64,000 bases of DNA. Origin: JAFALK01 sp042701975 (GTDB lineage: Bacteria > Pseudomonadota > Gammaproteobacteria > Burkholderiales > Burkholderiaceae_C). Positions 17,442 to 26,570 of this stretch are shown here, in pieces (position 1 is the first letter of the stretch; the number at the start of each line of letters is the position of its first letter). The notes below the pieces were generated by a model that searched no databases, was not told the DNA's origin, and saw nothing but the letters and a program-made list of their open reading frames with translations. The translations under genes and the position numbers were made by a program. The stretch lies in the NCBI GenBank assembly GCA_042701975.1, contig CP170561.1, positions 3,596,001 to 3,660,000 on the forward strand, given 5' to 3'.

Positions 17442-17831
17442 ATGCGACACAAGAGAGCCATTCCCAACCGCGGTTTCCGCGTTGCCGACCAGATCCAGCG
17501 CGATCTGGCGGAGCTGATCCGCGAGCTGAAGGATCCGCGCATCAAGATGCCGACGATCTCGGCGGTGGAAGTCACGCCTGATTACGCCCACGCCAAGGTG
17601 TATTTCTCGGTCCTGCTGGGTGACCCGCAGGAGACCGAGGAGGCCCTGAACGAAGCCGCCGGCTTCCTGCGCAACGGCCTGTTCAAGCGCCTGGCCATCC
17701 ACACGGTGCCCACGCTGCATTTCCACTTCGACCGCACGACCGAGCGCGCGTCGGAGATGAACTCGCTGATCAGTCGTGCCAATGCCACGCGCGCCTTGGA
17801 TGATGGCGCCGAGACCGAGCCGAACGATTGA
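17442..17831 (+). CDS. rbfA: Ribosome-binding factor A
   Basis: RbfA is a 30S maturation and cold-adaptation factor. The 129-residue protein has the family core: RVADQIQRDLAELIRELKDPR, then ISAVEVTPDYAHAKVYFSVL, and the C-terminal PTLHFHFDRTTERASEMNSLI, which forms the KH-like fold. The start follows CAGGAG by a normal distance. truB begins 13 bases after its stop. Confidence 0.96.
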   Translation: MRHKRAIPNRGFRVADQIQRDLAELIRELKDPRIKMPTISAVEVTPDYAHAKVYFSVLLGDPQETEEALNEAAGFLRNGLFKRLAIHTVPTLHFHFDRTTERASEMNSLISRANATRALDDGAETEPND

Positions 17832-17844
17832 GACGTCGACTGAG

Positions 17845-18780
17845 ATGACTGAAAAGGCCCCCCGCATTCGCATCCAGCGCCGTGCCGTGCACGGTGTGCT
17901 GCTGCTCGACAAGCCTCTGGGCCTGTCGAGCAACGATGCATTGCAAAAGGCCAAGTGGCTGCTGCGCGCCGAGAAGGCCGGCCACACGGGCACGCTCGAT
18001 CCGCTGGCCACCGGCCTGCTGCCGCTGTGCTTTGGCGCTGCCACCAAGTTCAGCCAGGTCAGCCTGGAGGCCGACAAGAGCTACTCCGCCACGCTCAAGC
18101 TGGGCGTGACGACGACCACCGGCGACGCCGAAGGCGAGGTTGTGAAGACCCGCCCGGTCGAGGTGGATGCCGCCAAGATCCTCGCTGCTCTGCAAGCCTT
18201 CACCGGCGAGATCGAGCAGCTGCCGCCCATGCACTCGGCGCTCAAGCATGAGGGCAAGGCGCTGTATGAATACGCCCGCCAAGGTGTGGAGATCGAGCGC
18301 GAGAAGCGCAAGGTCACGATCCATACCATCCAGATCCTGGGAGGCGAGGGTGATGAACTCAGCATCGCCGTGCGCTGCAGCAAGGGCACCTACATCCGCA
18401 CCCTGGCCGAGGACATCGGCGAGATGCTGGGCTGCGGAGCCCACCTGTCGGCGCTGCGCCGCACAGCCTGCGGACCGGTGAAGGTAGAAGACGCCGTGAG
18501 CCTGGATGCCCTGGCAGAGATGAACGAGGTCGAGCGCGAATCGCTGCTCCACCCACCCGACCTGCTGCTGGCCGACTGGCCCGCGGTGCAACTGGCCGGC
18601 GAGGACGCCCAGCGCTTCCTCAACGGCCTCCGGCGCCGCGTGCAGTCCGGCGACGCGCCCCAGGTGCGCGTCTACGAAGACAAGGCGCTGCTGGGCAGTG
18701 CCTCCATCAAGGCCGGTGAACTGATCCCGAGCCGCCTGCTCAGCCCGCAGGAAGTCGAATTCTTGAAAGTACCGTCATGA
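17845..18780 (+). CDS. truB: tRNA pseudouridine(55) synthase TruB
   Basis: TruB makes pseudouridine 55 in the T-loop of tRNAs. The 311-residue protein has the catalytic aspartate D52 in GHTGTLDPLATGLLP. The N-terminal GVLLLDKPLGLSSNDAL and the CSKGTYIRTLAEDIG motif are also family features, and a short PUA-like C-terminal region follows. The ATG at 17845 gives the standard N-terminus; the frame is open upstream inside rbfA but that part is unrelated. Its stop overlaps the typA start as ATGA. Confidence 0.96.
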   Translation: MTEKAPRIRIQRRAVHGVLLLDKPLGLSSNDALQKAKWLLRAEKAGHTGTLDPLATGLLPLCFGAATKFSQVSLEADKSYSATLKLGVTTTTGDAEGEVVKTRPVEVDAAKILAALQAFTGEIEQLPPMHSALKHEGKALYEYARQGVEIEREKRKVTIHTIQILGGEGDELSIAVRCSKGTYIRTLAEDIGEMLGCGAHLSALRRTACGPVKVEDAVSLDALAEMNEVERESLLHPPDLLLADWPAVQLAGEDAQRFLNGLRRRVQSGDAPQVRVYEDKALLGSASIKAGELIPSRLLSPQEVEFLKVPS

Positions 18781-20600
18781 CAAAACAGATCCGCAACATC
18801 GCCATCATTGCCCACGTTGACCATGGCAAGACCACCATGGTGGACCAGCTGCTGCGCCAGAGTGGCACCTTCGCGGCCCACGAGAAGGTCGTGGACACCG
18901 TGATGGACAACAACGCCATCGAACGCGAGCGCGGCATCACCATCCTGGCCAAGAACTGCGCCGTGGCTTGGGAAGGCACGCACATCAACATCGTCGACAC
19001 CCCGGGCCACGCGGACTTCGGCGGTGAAGTCGAGCGCGCGCTGTCGATGGTCGACGGCGTGGTGCTGCTGATCGACGCGCAAGAAGGCCCGATGCCCCAG
19101 ACCCGCTTCGTCACGAAGAAGGCGCTGGCCCTGGGCCTCAAGCCCATCGTCGTGGTGAACAAGGTGGACAAGCCGGGCGCCAAGCCCGATGCCGTCATCA
19201 ACGCCGCCTTCGACCTGTTCGACAAGCTCGGTGCCACCGATGAACAGCTGGACTTCCCGGTCGTCTACGCCTCGGGCATCAACGGCTGGACCTCGCTGGA
19301 AGAGGGCGCTCCTGGTGAGCAGTGGGGCAAGGACATGTCCGCCCTGTTCAACACCGTGCTGAAGCACGTGCCCTCGCAAAAGGGTGACCCGGAAGCCCCG
19401 CTGCAGCTGCAGATCTCGGCGCTGGACTACTCCACATTCGTCGGCCGCATTGGCGTGGGCCGCATCACGCAAGGCACGATCAAGCCCGGCATGGACGTGG
19501 CCGTGATGGAAGGCCCGGACGGCAAGAGCAGCAAGGGCCGCATCAACCAGGTGCTGACCTTCCAAGGCCTGGACCGCATGCAGACGCCCGAAGCCGGCCC
19601 CGGCGACATCGTGCTGATCAACGGTCTCGAAGAGATCGGCATCGGCGTGACCGTCACCAGCCTGACCAACCCCGCCCCGATGCCCATGCTGAAGGTGGAC
19701 GAGCCCACGCTGACGATGAACTTCTGCGTCAACACCAGCCCGCTGGCCGGTCGCGAAGGCAAGTTCGTGACCAGTCGCCAGATCTGGGACCGCCTGCAGA
19801 AGGAGCTGCAGAGCAACGTCGCGCTGCGCGTCAAGGAAACCGACGAAGACGGCATCTTCGAAGTGATGGGCCGCGGCGAACTGCACCTGACCATCCTCTT
19901 GGAAAACATGCGCCGTGAAGGCTACGAGTTGGCCGTGTCCAAGCCCCGCGTCGTGTTCCGCACGATCGACGGCGAGAAGCATGAGCCGATCGAGCTGGTC
20001 ACCGCCGACGTGGAAGAAACCCACCAGGGCGGCGTGATGCAGGCCCTGGGTGAGCGCAAGGGCGAACTCGTGAACATGGAGCCGGACGGCCGTGGCCGCG
20101 TGCGCCTCGAGTACCGTATCCCGGCTCGCGGCCTGATCGGCTTCACGAACGAGTTCCTGAACCTGACGCGTGGTTCCGGCCTGATCAGCAACATCTTCGA
20201 CGGCTACGAGCCGCACAAGGGCGATATCGCTGGCCGCAAGAACGGCGTGCTGATCTCGATGGACGCCGGTGAGATCTTCACCTACGCCTTGGGCAAGCTG
20301 GACGACCGCGGTCGCATGTTCGTCAAGCCGAACGACCCGGTGTACGAAGGCATGATCGTCGGCATCCACAGCCGCGAGAACGACCTGGTGGTGAACGCCA
20401 CGCGTACCAAGCAGCTGACGAACTTCCGCGTCTCGGGCAAGGAAGACGCCATCAAGATCACGCCGCCGATCGACCTCACGCTGGAGTACGGCGTCGAGTT
20501 CATCGAGGACGACGAGCTGGTGGAAATCACGCCGAAGTCGGTGCGCGTGCGCAAGCGCCACCTGACGGAAAACGAACGCAAGCGCGCGTCGCGCGCTTGA
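18777..20600 (+). CDS. typA: Ribosome-associated GTPase TypA/BipA
   Basis: This 607-residue translational GTPase has AHVDHGKTTM at residues 12-21, ERGITILAKN (switch I), DTPGHADFGGEVER (switch II) and NKVDKPGA. EF-G-like domains III and V and the BipA-specific C-terminal domain follow. It assists 50S assembly at low temperature and binds ribosomes under stress. It is the last gene of the translation operon and is followed by an intrinsic terminator. Confidence 0.96.
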   Translation: MTKQIRNIAIIAHVDHGKTTMVDQLLRQSGTFAAHEKVVDTVMDNNAIERERGITILAKNCAVAWEGTHINIVDTPGHADFGGEVERALSMVDGVVLLIDAQEGPMPQTRFVTKKALALGLKPIVVVNKVDKPGAKPDAVINAAFDLFDKLGATDEQLDFPVVYASGINGWTSLEEGAPGEQWGKDMSALFNTVLKHVPSQKGDPEAPLQLQISALDYSTFVGRIGVGRITQGTIKPGMDVAVMEGPDGKSSKGRINQVLTFQGLDRMQTPEAGPGDIVLINGLEEIGIGVTVTSLTNPAPMPMLKVDEPTLTMNFCVNTSPLAGREGKFVTSRQIWDRLQKELQSNVALRVKETDEDGIFEVMGRGELHLTILLENMRREGYELAVSKPRVVFRTIDGEKHEPIELVTADVEETHQGGVMQALGERKGELVNMEPDGRGRVRLEYRIPARGLIGFTNEFLNLTRGSGLISNIFDGYEPHKGDIAGRKNGVLISMDAGEIFTYALGKLDDRGRMFVKPNDPVYEGMIVGIHSRENDLVVNATRTKQLTNFRVSGKEDAIKITPPIDLTLEYGVEFIEDDELVEITPKSVRVRKRHLTENERKRASRA

Positions 20601-20608
20601 TCAGGAAG

Positions 20609-20632
20609 ACGGTCCCGCTCGGGGCCGTTTTT
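20609..20632 (+). terminator. Intrinsic terminator after typA
   Basis: An 8-bp stem (ACGGTCCC with GGGGCCGT, one T-G pair, GCTC loop) is followed by TTTTT. It lies 8 bases after the typA stop and should end the rimP-to-typA transcript. Confidence 0.85.
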
Positions 20633-20683
20633 CTTGGAGCCGGCTGTTGAATAATTCGAGCCTCGCATTCAGAAAGCACCCTC

Positions 20684-21754
20684 TTGATTCCTGCACTGCA
20701 TTCCGAAGGCCAGATCCAGGCCGAAGTCAACGGCTGCCTCGGCCTCATCACGCTGAACCGCCCGCAGGCACTTAACGCCCTGTCGCTGGCCATGATCCGC
20801 GACATGACGGCCTTGCTCGACGCCTGGGCCGCAGATCCCGCCATCCAGGCCGTCGTCGTGCTGGGGCAGGGCCGCGAAGGCAAGCCGGCCGCTTTCTGCG
20901 CGGGCGGCGACATCCGCTTCTTCCACGCTGCCGCGCTGGCCAACGATCCGGCGCTCGATGAGTTCTTCACCGCCGAATACGCGCTCAACTACCTGATCCA
21001 CAGCTATCCCAAGGCCTATATCGCCCTGATGGACGGCGTCGTGATGGGTGGCGGCATGGGCATCAGCCAGGGCGCCCGGCTGCGCGTGGTCAGCGAGCAC
21101 TCCAAGCTGGCGATGCCTGAGACCATGATCGGCCTCTTCCCCGATGTGGGTGGCGGCTGGTTCATGGGGCAGACGCCGGGCCACGCGGGCGAGTTCCTCG
21201 CGCTGACCGGCCAGGCCCTGGGCGCGGGCGACGCCATCGAGCTCGGCCTGGCCGACGTCTTCGTGCCCTCGGGCGAATGGCCGGCCATGATCGAAGCGCT
21301 GCGCCACGGCGCACAGGACAGCGCCGAGCACGTGGTGGCCACGGTGATGCAGCTGTCAGAAGTCGCGGCCGAAGGGCCGATCGTGCCGCAGCTGGCCAAG
21401 ATCGACGAACACTTCGACAAACCTGACGTGGCTGCCATCTTGGCTTCGCTCGGTGATCACGAATGGGCCGCGGCGATTGCCAAGCGCTCACCGCTGATGC
21501 TGGCTGTCAGCCTGGAGCAGGTGCGCCGCGCGCGCAGCATGAGCCTGGCTGAAGAGCTGCGCATGGAGCGCGACATGATGTGGCACTGCTTCCATGGCCC
21601 GCACGGCGATGCCGTGGAAGGCATCCGCGCCCTGGCCGTGGACAAGGATCACGAGCCGAAGTGGAACTTCGCCGCGGCCACACCTGCCAACGTGCAGGCC
21701 TTCTTCAAGAGCCCCTGGACGGCTGCGGAGCACCCGCTGAAGGCACTCGCCTAA
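20684..21754 (+). CDS. Enoyl-CoA hydratase/isomerase family protein, 3-hydroxyisobutyryl-CoA hydrolase-like
   Basis: This 356-residue crotonase-fold protein has LITLNRPQALNALSLAMI, an oxyanion-hole segment AAFCAGGDIRFF and a second GGGMGISQGARLRVVSE region. MPETMIGLFPDVGGGWFM follows. Its length and C-terminal half match the HIBCH-like (ECH_2) group, which hydrolyses 3-hydroxyisobutyryl-CoA in valine breakdown, rather than 260-residue hydratases. The TTG at 20684 is the only start giving the full N-terminus. It ends 4 bases inside the convergent EAL gene. Confidence 0.85.
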   Translation: MIPALHSEGQIQAEVNGCLGLITLNRPQALNALSLAMIRDMTALLDAWAADPAIQAVVVLGQGREGKPAAFCAGGDIRFFHAAALANDPALDEFFTAEYALNYLIHSYPKAYIALMDGVVMGGGMGISQGARLRVVSEHSKLAMPETMIGLFPDVGGGWFMGQTPGHAGEFLALTGQALGAGDAIELGLADVFVPSGEWPAMIEALRHGAQDSAEHVVATVMQLSEVAAEGPIVPQLAKIDEHFDKPDVAAILASLGDHEWAAAIAKRSPLMLAVSLEQVRRARSMSLAEELRMERDMMWHCFHGPHGDAVEGIRALAVDKDHEPKWNFAAATPANVQAFFKSPWTAAEHPLKALA

Positions 21755-23172
21755 GCGTCCAGCGGCTCGGCAGCCGAGCTGGCGTTCGCGGCGCGCGCAT
21801 GCGCCTCGAAGGTGTCGATGGACATCGGCCGCGCCAGCAGGAAACCCTGGAAGTACTGGCACCCCATCTCCAGCAGACTGCGACGCTGCGCTTCGGTTTC
21901 CACACCCTCAGCCACGATCTCCAGCTTGAGGTCGCGGCCGAGCTGGACGATGGTCTGCGCGATCTTCAGCGCATCCGGGTCGTTCGGCAGATCGCAGACG
22001 AAGCTGCGATCCACCTTGAGCTGGTCCAGCGGCAGCATGCGCAGATAGGCCAGCGATGAGAAGCCCGTACCGAAGTCGTCCAGCGAGATCCGCACGTTGG
22101 CGCTGCGCAGCTCCTGCAGCAGGGCGCGAACCTGGTTCACGTCCTGCACGAAGACGGATTCCGTCAGCTCCAGCTTGAGCCGATGGCCGACGTCGTGCAT
22201 GGCGGGCACGCGGTCGAGCAGGTGCACCGGCGAGCCATCTTCGAAGAACTGGACCGCGCTGATGTTGACGGCGACGGACACGTCGGCGAGCGTTGGATCC
22301 ACGCGCCAGCGCTCCAACAGCTTGCAGACATCGCGCAGCAGCCGCTCGCTGGCCGGCACGATCAGGCCGCTGCGCTCTGCCATCGGGATGAACTCGGCCG
22401 GCGAGACCATGCCGCGGCGCGGATGGTGCCAGCGCATCAGCGCTTCGGCGCCGACGACGCGGCCCTGCGCGTCGTGCATGGCCTGCAGATGAAAACCCAG
22501 CTCGCCCTCGGCGATTGCGCGGGCGAACTCGACCTCCAGCCTCGAGCGCTCGCGCACATCGGACATGATGATGTGCACGAACCACCACAGGAGGGCGAAG
22601 GCGCACAGCGCCGTACCCAGCGAGGCTGGAAAGCGCTGTGAATCGGGCAGCAGATTCGGCTGGCCGTAGTCGTGCTGGTTGACGGCCAGCGCCACGAACA
22701 GCAGCAACTGCAGGGCCAGGAAGGGTCCGCGCAGCCGCCAGGGTTCGTGCTGCAGCAGGAAGTGCGTCAGCGCCGCCAAGGGCAGCAGGTACAGCGGCAC
22801 GGAACGCGGCACCTCTGGCGTTGGCACGTCGATGAACAGTGAGACCAGGGCCACGGTCAGCAAGGCCGCGAAGATCACCAGCAGCGAGGCCATCCGCTGC
22901 ATGCCCAGGCGCAAGGCCAGGCGGATCAGCAGAGCAAGCAGCACGCCCGGTACGTTGTAGAGCGCGTGCGCGGGCTCGTCGATCCACAGATAGGCCAACG
23001 CCCAGAACGCCGACAGGCACAGCAGGGCCAAGCTGCCCACTTGCAGCAGCCGCTCGCGGCGCAGCTTGAAGGGCGTCGAGGTCGCGAGTTCGCCGGCCTC
23101 GAATCGGCGAAGCGGGCGCACCATCCAGGCCAAGGGCCCGGTGCGGAATGACATGGAGTCGGTCTTGGCCAT
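21751..23172 (-). CDS. Membrane-anchored EAL-domain cyclic-di-GMP phosphodiesterase (copy 1)
   Basis: This 473-residue protein has an N-terminal region with about six hydrophobic segments and a C-terminal EAL domain from about residue 220. The catalytic features look complete: GAEALMRW (EAL), VAVNISAVQF, LELTES, DDFGTGFSSL, LKVDRSFV and EIVAEGVET. There is no GGDEF domain, so it should degrade cyclic-di-GMP. It is clearly a paralogue of the gene just upstream; both share VDxPTPxVPRxVxLY between membrane segments. It lies 130 bases downstream of that copy. Confidence 0.9.
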   Translation of the reverse strand: MAKTDSMSFRTGPLAWMVRPLRRFEAGELATSTPFKLRRERLLQVGSLALLCLSAFWALAYLWIDEPAHALYNVPGVLLALLIRLALRLGMQRMASLLVIFAALLTVALVSLFIDVPTPEVPRSVPLYLLPLAALTHFLLQHEPWRLRGPFLALQLLLFVALAVNQHDYGQPNLLPDSQRFPASLGTALCAFALLWWFVHIIMSDVRERSRLEVEFARAIAEGELGFHLQAMHDAQGRVVGAEALMRWHHPRRGMVSPAEFIPMAERSGLIVPASERLLRDVCKLLERWRVDPTLADVSVAVNISAVQFFEDGSPVHLLDRVPAMHDVGHRLKLELTESVFVQDVNQVRALLQELRSANVRISLDDFGTGFSSLAYLRMLPLDQLKVDRSFVCDLPNDPDALKIAQTIVQLGRDLKLEIVAEGVETEAQRRSLLEMGCQYFQGFLLARPMSIDTFEAHARAANASSAAEPLDA

Positions 23173-23302
23173 CTGACAGCTGCAGCGAGCCCCGCGTCAG
23201 GCGGAGCCCCTCGTGAATCGGGGTGTCAAGAGCCTCGTTTCGGGCCCCTGGCATTGTCGATTGACCCTAGGGTTTGTGCCTACCCTACAGGCCGGGAATC
23301 CG

Positions 23303-24757
23303 TCACGACTCTTGCAATACCGCGGCTACTTCTGTCGATGTCTCGGGCCAACGGGCCTGCAACACAGTCGAGCGGGAACGCACCAGTTCCTCGAAGGCGT
23401 CCGCCGGCATGGGCTTGGCAAACAGCCAGCCCTGGAAGCAGCGGCAGCCCATGTTCTCCAGCGCGTCGCGCTGGGCCACGGTCTCCACGCCTTCGGCGAC
23501 GACCTCCATGCCGAGGTCCTTGCCCAGCTTGATGATGGTCTCCGCGATGTGCCAGGCGCTTTGTTCCTGGGGCAGTTCACGCACAAAGCTCTGGTCCACC
23601 TTGAGCTGGTCCAGCGGCAACTGGCGCAAATAGCTCAGCGAGGAAAAGCCCGTGCCGAAGTCGTCCAGCGCGATGCGGATGCCCTCCAGGCGGAACTCGT
23701 TCAGCTTGGCGCGCACCTTCTCCACGTCCTCCACGAAGATGGACTCGGTCAGCTCGAACTTGAGCCGGCCCTGCGCCTGCCTCGCTGCCGGCACGCGTTC
23801 CAGGATGGACGGGCCGCTGTCGTCGAACAGCTGGGCCGGGCTCACGTTCACCGCCACCACCAACGAGCCGAAGACCGAATCACCGCGCCAGCGCTCCAGC
23901 AAGCTGCAGACCTCCGCGATCATGCGTTCACCGGCCGGGATGATCAGGCCGCTGCGCTCCGCCATCGGAATGAACTCGGCCGGCGAGATGAAGCCGCGGC
24001 GCGGATGCAGCCAGCGCATCAAGGCTTCTGCACCGACGATGCGGCCATCGGCATCGCACTGTGCCTGCAAGAAGGGCTGCAATTCGCCAGCCGCGATGGC
24101 GCGGGCGAAGTCCAGCTCCAGCGCCGAGCGCTCGCGGGCATCGGACAGCATCAGGTGGATGAAGAGCCAGGTCAGCGCGAAGGCACTTGCCGAAGTGACG
24201 ATGCCGGCGATGTAGCGGTCCGCCTCCGCCATCATCTCGGGCTGGCCGAAGCTCAGGCCCGTGACGCCCAACGCGATGAAGCAGAGCATCTGCAGGCCGA
24301 TGATCACGCCCCGCATCCAGCGCGACTCGAACTGCAGCATGAAGTGGCTGAAGGCGCCCAGCGGCAGGAAGTACAGCGAGACCGCACGGGGCACGGCAGG
24401 CGTGGGGATGTCCACGAAGACCGAGACCCAGACGATCATGCCCGAGCAAAGCGCGATCAGCGTCAGGCTGGCCAGGCGCAGCCAGTCGCGGCGGATCATG
24501 CTCAGGGTGACGATGGCGATCAGCGTGCCGCTGAGTTCGGTCAGCGCGTGCGGCAACTGGCTCTGGAAGGCGAAGTAGCCGCCCCACCAGGCCGTCAGCA
24601 TCAGCATCGTGCCAGTGCACCAGTAGAGCAAGCGCCGGCGGCGCGCGTCGAAGGCCGGCAGCGGCTTGGACTCGCGATCGTTCAAGCGCTGCAGCCAACG
24701 CACCAACGGCGCCTCGTGTGGCCGGAATGCACTGCGCGGGACTGCGCTGATGCCCAT
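23303..24757 (-). CDS. Membrane-anchored EAL-domain cyclic-di-GMP phosphodiesterase (copy 2)
   Basis: This 484-residue product has the same layout as the next gene: about six N-terminal membrane segments and a complete EAL domain (GAEALMRWLHPRRGF, FELTES, DDFGTGFSSLSYL, LKVDQSFV, EVVAEGVET). The ATG at 24757 follows GGGAGGG and is preferred over an upstream in-frame start. The two genes look like a tandem duplication that has since diverged, most strongly in the first 80 residues. The membrane domain does not match a named sensor such as MASE1 that I can recognise. Confidence 0.9.
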   Translation of the reverse strand: MGISAVPRSAFRPHEAPLVRWLQRLNDRESKPLPAFDARRRRLLYWCTGTMLMLTAWWGGYFAFQSQLPHALTELSGTLIAIVTLSMIRRDWLRLASLTLIALCSGMIVWVSVFVDIPTPAVPRAVSLYFLPLGAFSHFMLQFESRWMRGVIIGLQMLCFIALGVTGLSFGQPEMMAEADRYIAGIVTSASAFALTWLFIHLMLSDARERSALELDFARAIAAGELQPFLQAQCDADGRIVGAEALMRWLHPRRGFISPAEFIPMAERSGLIIPAGERMIAEVCSLLERWRGDSVFGSLVVAVNVSPAQLFDDSGPSILERVPAARQAQGRLKFELTESIFVEDVEKVRAKLNEFRLEGIRIALDDFGTGFSSLSYLRQLPLDQLKVDQSFVRELPQEQSAWHIAETIIKLGKDLGMEVVAEGVETVAQRDALENMGCRCFQGWLFAKPMPADAFEELVRSRSTVLQARWPETSTEVAAVLQES

Positions 24758-24898
24758 GGACCCTCCCGGTCGATGCCCGGCTTGCTGCGCACCTAACGGC
24801 ACGAGCCGACGGACTTTGTGGCTGATGATGGCACGAGCCCGACGTTGCCTGCAACCTCATGACAGCCCCGGGAATGCAGGCCTGGGATAATCCGCTTC

Positions 24899-25905
24899 GT
24901 GCAAACCCCGAACGTTTCCCCCGCGGCCTCTACCTGGCGCCTGTCCGTTGCGCCCATGATGGACTGGACCGACCGCCACTGTCGCTACCTCCACCGGCTG
25001 CTGACCCGCGACACCTTGCTCTACACCGAGATGGTGACCACGGGCGCGCTGCTGCATGGCGATCAGCCGCGGCACCTCGACTTCAACGACGAAGAGCATC
25101 CCGTCGCGCTGCAGCTCGGCGGCTCCGAGCCGGCCGACCTGGCGGCTTGCGCCAAGCTGGCGGAGAAGTGGGGCTATGACGAGGTCAACCTCAATTGCGG
25201 CTGCCCGAGCGAACGCGTGCAGCGCGGCGCTTTTGGCGCCTGCTTGATGGCCGAGCCTGCCCTGGTGGCCGACGGCATCAAGGCCATGCTGGACGCGGTG
25301 AGCATTCCCGTCACGGTCAAGCACCGCATCGGCATTGATCGCGTGGAGAGCTACGACTTTGTGCGCGATTTCGTCGGCGCCATCGCCGACGTGGGCTGCA
25401 AGGTCTTCATCGTCCATGCCCGCAACGCCTGGCTGCAGGGCCTCTCGCCCAAGGAGAACCGCGAGGTTCCGCCGCTGCGCTACGAGTTGGTGCATCGGCT
25501 TAAAAAGAGTTCCCAGAGCTCACCATCGTGCTCAACGGCGGCGTCAAGGACGATGACGAGATCGAAGAGCAGTTGAAGCATGTCGACGGCGTCATGATCG
25601 GCCGCCAGGCCTATCACGAGCCCTGGCAGATGGCGGCCTGGGATGAGCGCTTCTTCGGCCACTCGGGGCCGGCGCAATCGCGCGAGCAGGTCGAGGCGCT
25701 GTGGGTCGAGTACCTGGCCCGCCAGGGCGAGCGCTGGCCACAGGCCATGCGTCACGCGCTGGGCCTGTGGAACGGCGAAGCCGGCGCACGCCGCTGGCGC
25801 CAGGTCTGGAGCGACCACAAGCTCAAGTCCCTGCGCCCGGCCGAGGTCGCCGAGCTGGCCCACGAGGCCCGCGCGAATACCGCCCGGATCGCGCAAGCGG
25901 CCTGA
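24899..25905 (+). pseudogene. dusA: tRNA-dihydrouridine synthase DusA, interrupted by a -1 frameshift
   Basis: The first part (24899 to about 25507, GTG start) has DusA motifs: VAPMMDWTDRHCRYLHRLL, LLYTEMVTTGALLHGD, LNCGCPSERVQRGAFGACLM with the catalytic cysteine, and GLSPKENREVPPL. Homology then jumps to the -1 frame at the run AAAAAGAG (25502-25509). Reading G25507 twice restores RLKKEFPELTIVLNGGVKDD and continues to 25905. Either one base has been lost (real mutation or sequence error at an A-run) or the ribosome slips at TAAAAAG. The rest is full length and otherwise intact. Confidence 0.85.
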
Positions 25906-25983
25906 GCGAGCTGATCGGCCCGACCGTTTCAATCCCTCGTCCGACTTGCGATGGACACCAGGGCGGCGCATGATCATGCGGCC

Positions 25984-26547
25984 ATGAACCAGTTCTTTGT
26001 CTGCTACGACACGGCGTTAGGCAGCTGCGGCATTGCCTGGAATGCGGGCGGGCGCGTCGTCGGTTCGCAACTGCCTGAGGCCACGCCCGGCGAGACCCGT
26101 GAGCGCATGCGCGCGCGCTTCCCCCAGGCCCGCGAGAGCGAAGACGTGCCGCCGCCCGTGCTCAACGCCATGGATGCCGTGCGCCGCCTGCTGGCCGGGC
26201 AAACCCACGATGAGCGCGAGCTGTTGTCCGTCGATCTGGACGACAGCCAGTTGCCGGACTTCAACCGTCGCGTGCTGGCGCTCACGCGCCGCATTCCGGT
26301 CGGCCAGACGCTGACTTACGGCGAGGTTGCGACGCGCCTGGGCGAGCCTGGCGCCGCGCGTGCCGTGGGGCAGGCCGAGGGCCACAACCCTTTCGCGCCC
26401 ATCGTGCCTTGCCACCGCGTGATGGGCGCAGGCGGCGTCGGCACGGGCTTCTCGGCCCATGGCGGCGTGGACACCAAGCTGCGCCTGCTCGCCATTGAAG
26501 CCCGCGCGGCGGGGCAGTTCGTGGGCGAGCAGGGCGGTCTGTTCTAA
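25984..26547 (+). CDS. ogt: Methylated-DNA--protein-cysteine methyltransferase
   Basis: This 187-residue suicide DNA repair protein removes alkyl groups from O6 of guanine. The acceptor cysteine is C143 in IVPCHRVMGAGG, followed by GFSAHGGVDTKLRLLAIE. The helix-turn-helix segment is VGQTLTYGEVATRLGEPGAARAVGQAEGHNP. The ATG at 25984 gives the normal N-terminus MNQFFVCYDTALG. It is a stand-alone Ogt-type protein without an Ada domain. Confidence 0.92.
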   Translation: MNQFFVCYDTALGSCGIAWNAGGRVVGSQLPEATPGETRERMRARFPQARESEDVPPPVLNAMDAVRRLLAGQTHDERELLSVDLDDSQLPDFNRRVLALTRRIPVGQTLTYGEVATRLGEPGAARAVGQAEGHNPFAPIVPCHRVMGAGGVGTGFSAHGGVDTKLRLLAIEARAAGQFVGEQGGLF

Positions 26548-26570
26548 CGCAGATAGCGCAGATAACGCGG

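Noticed and set aside
23221..23300. ACCCTAGGGT palindrome between the two EAL genes as an operator or terminator
   Set aside because: It is only 10 bases, has no T tract, and no promoter elements were found beside it.
25501..25509. Programmed -1 frameshifting in dusA like that of dnaX
   Set aside because: The heptamer is T-AAA-AAG, not A-AAA-AAG, and no upstream Shine-Dalgarno or strong downstream stem was found. A lost base or sequence error is simpler, so it is kept only as an alternative.
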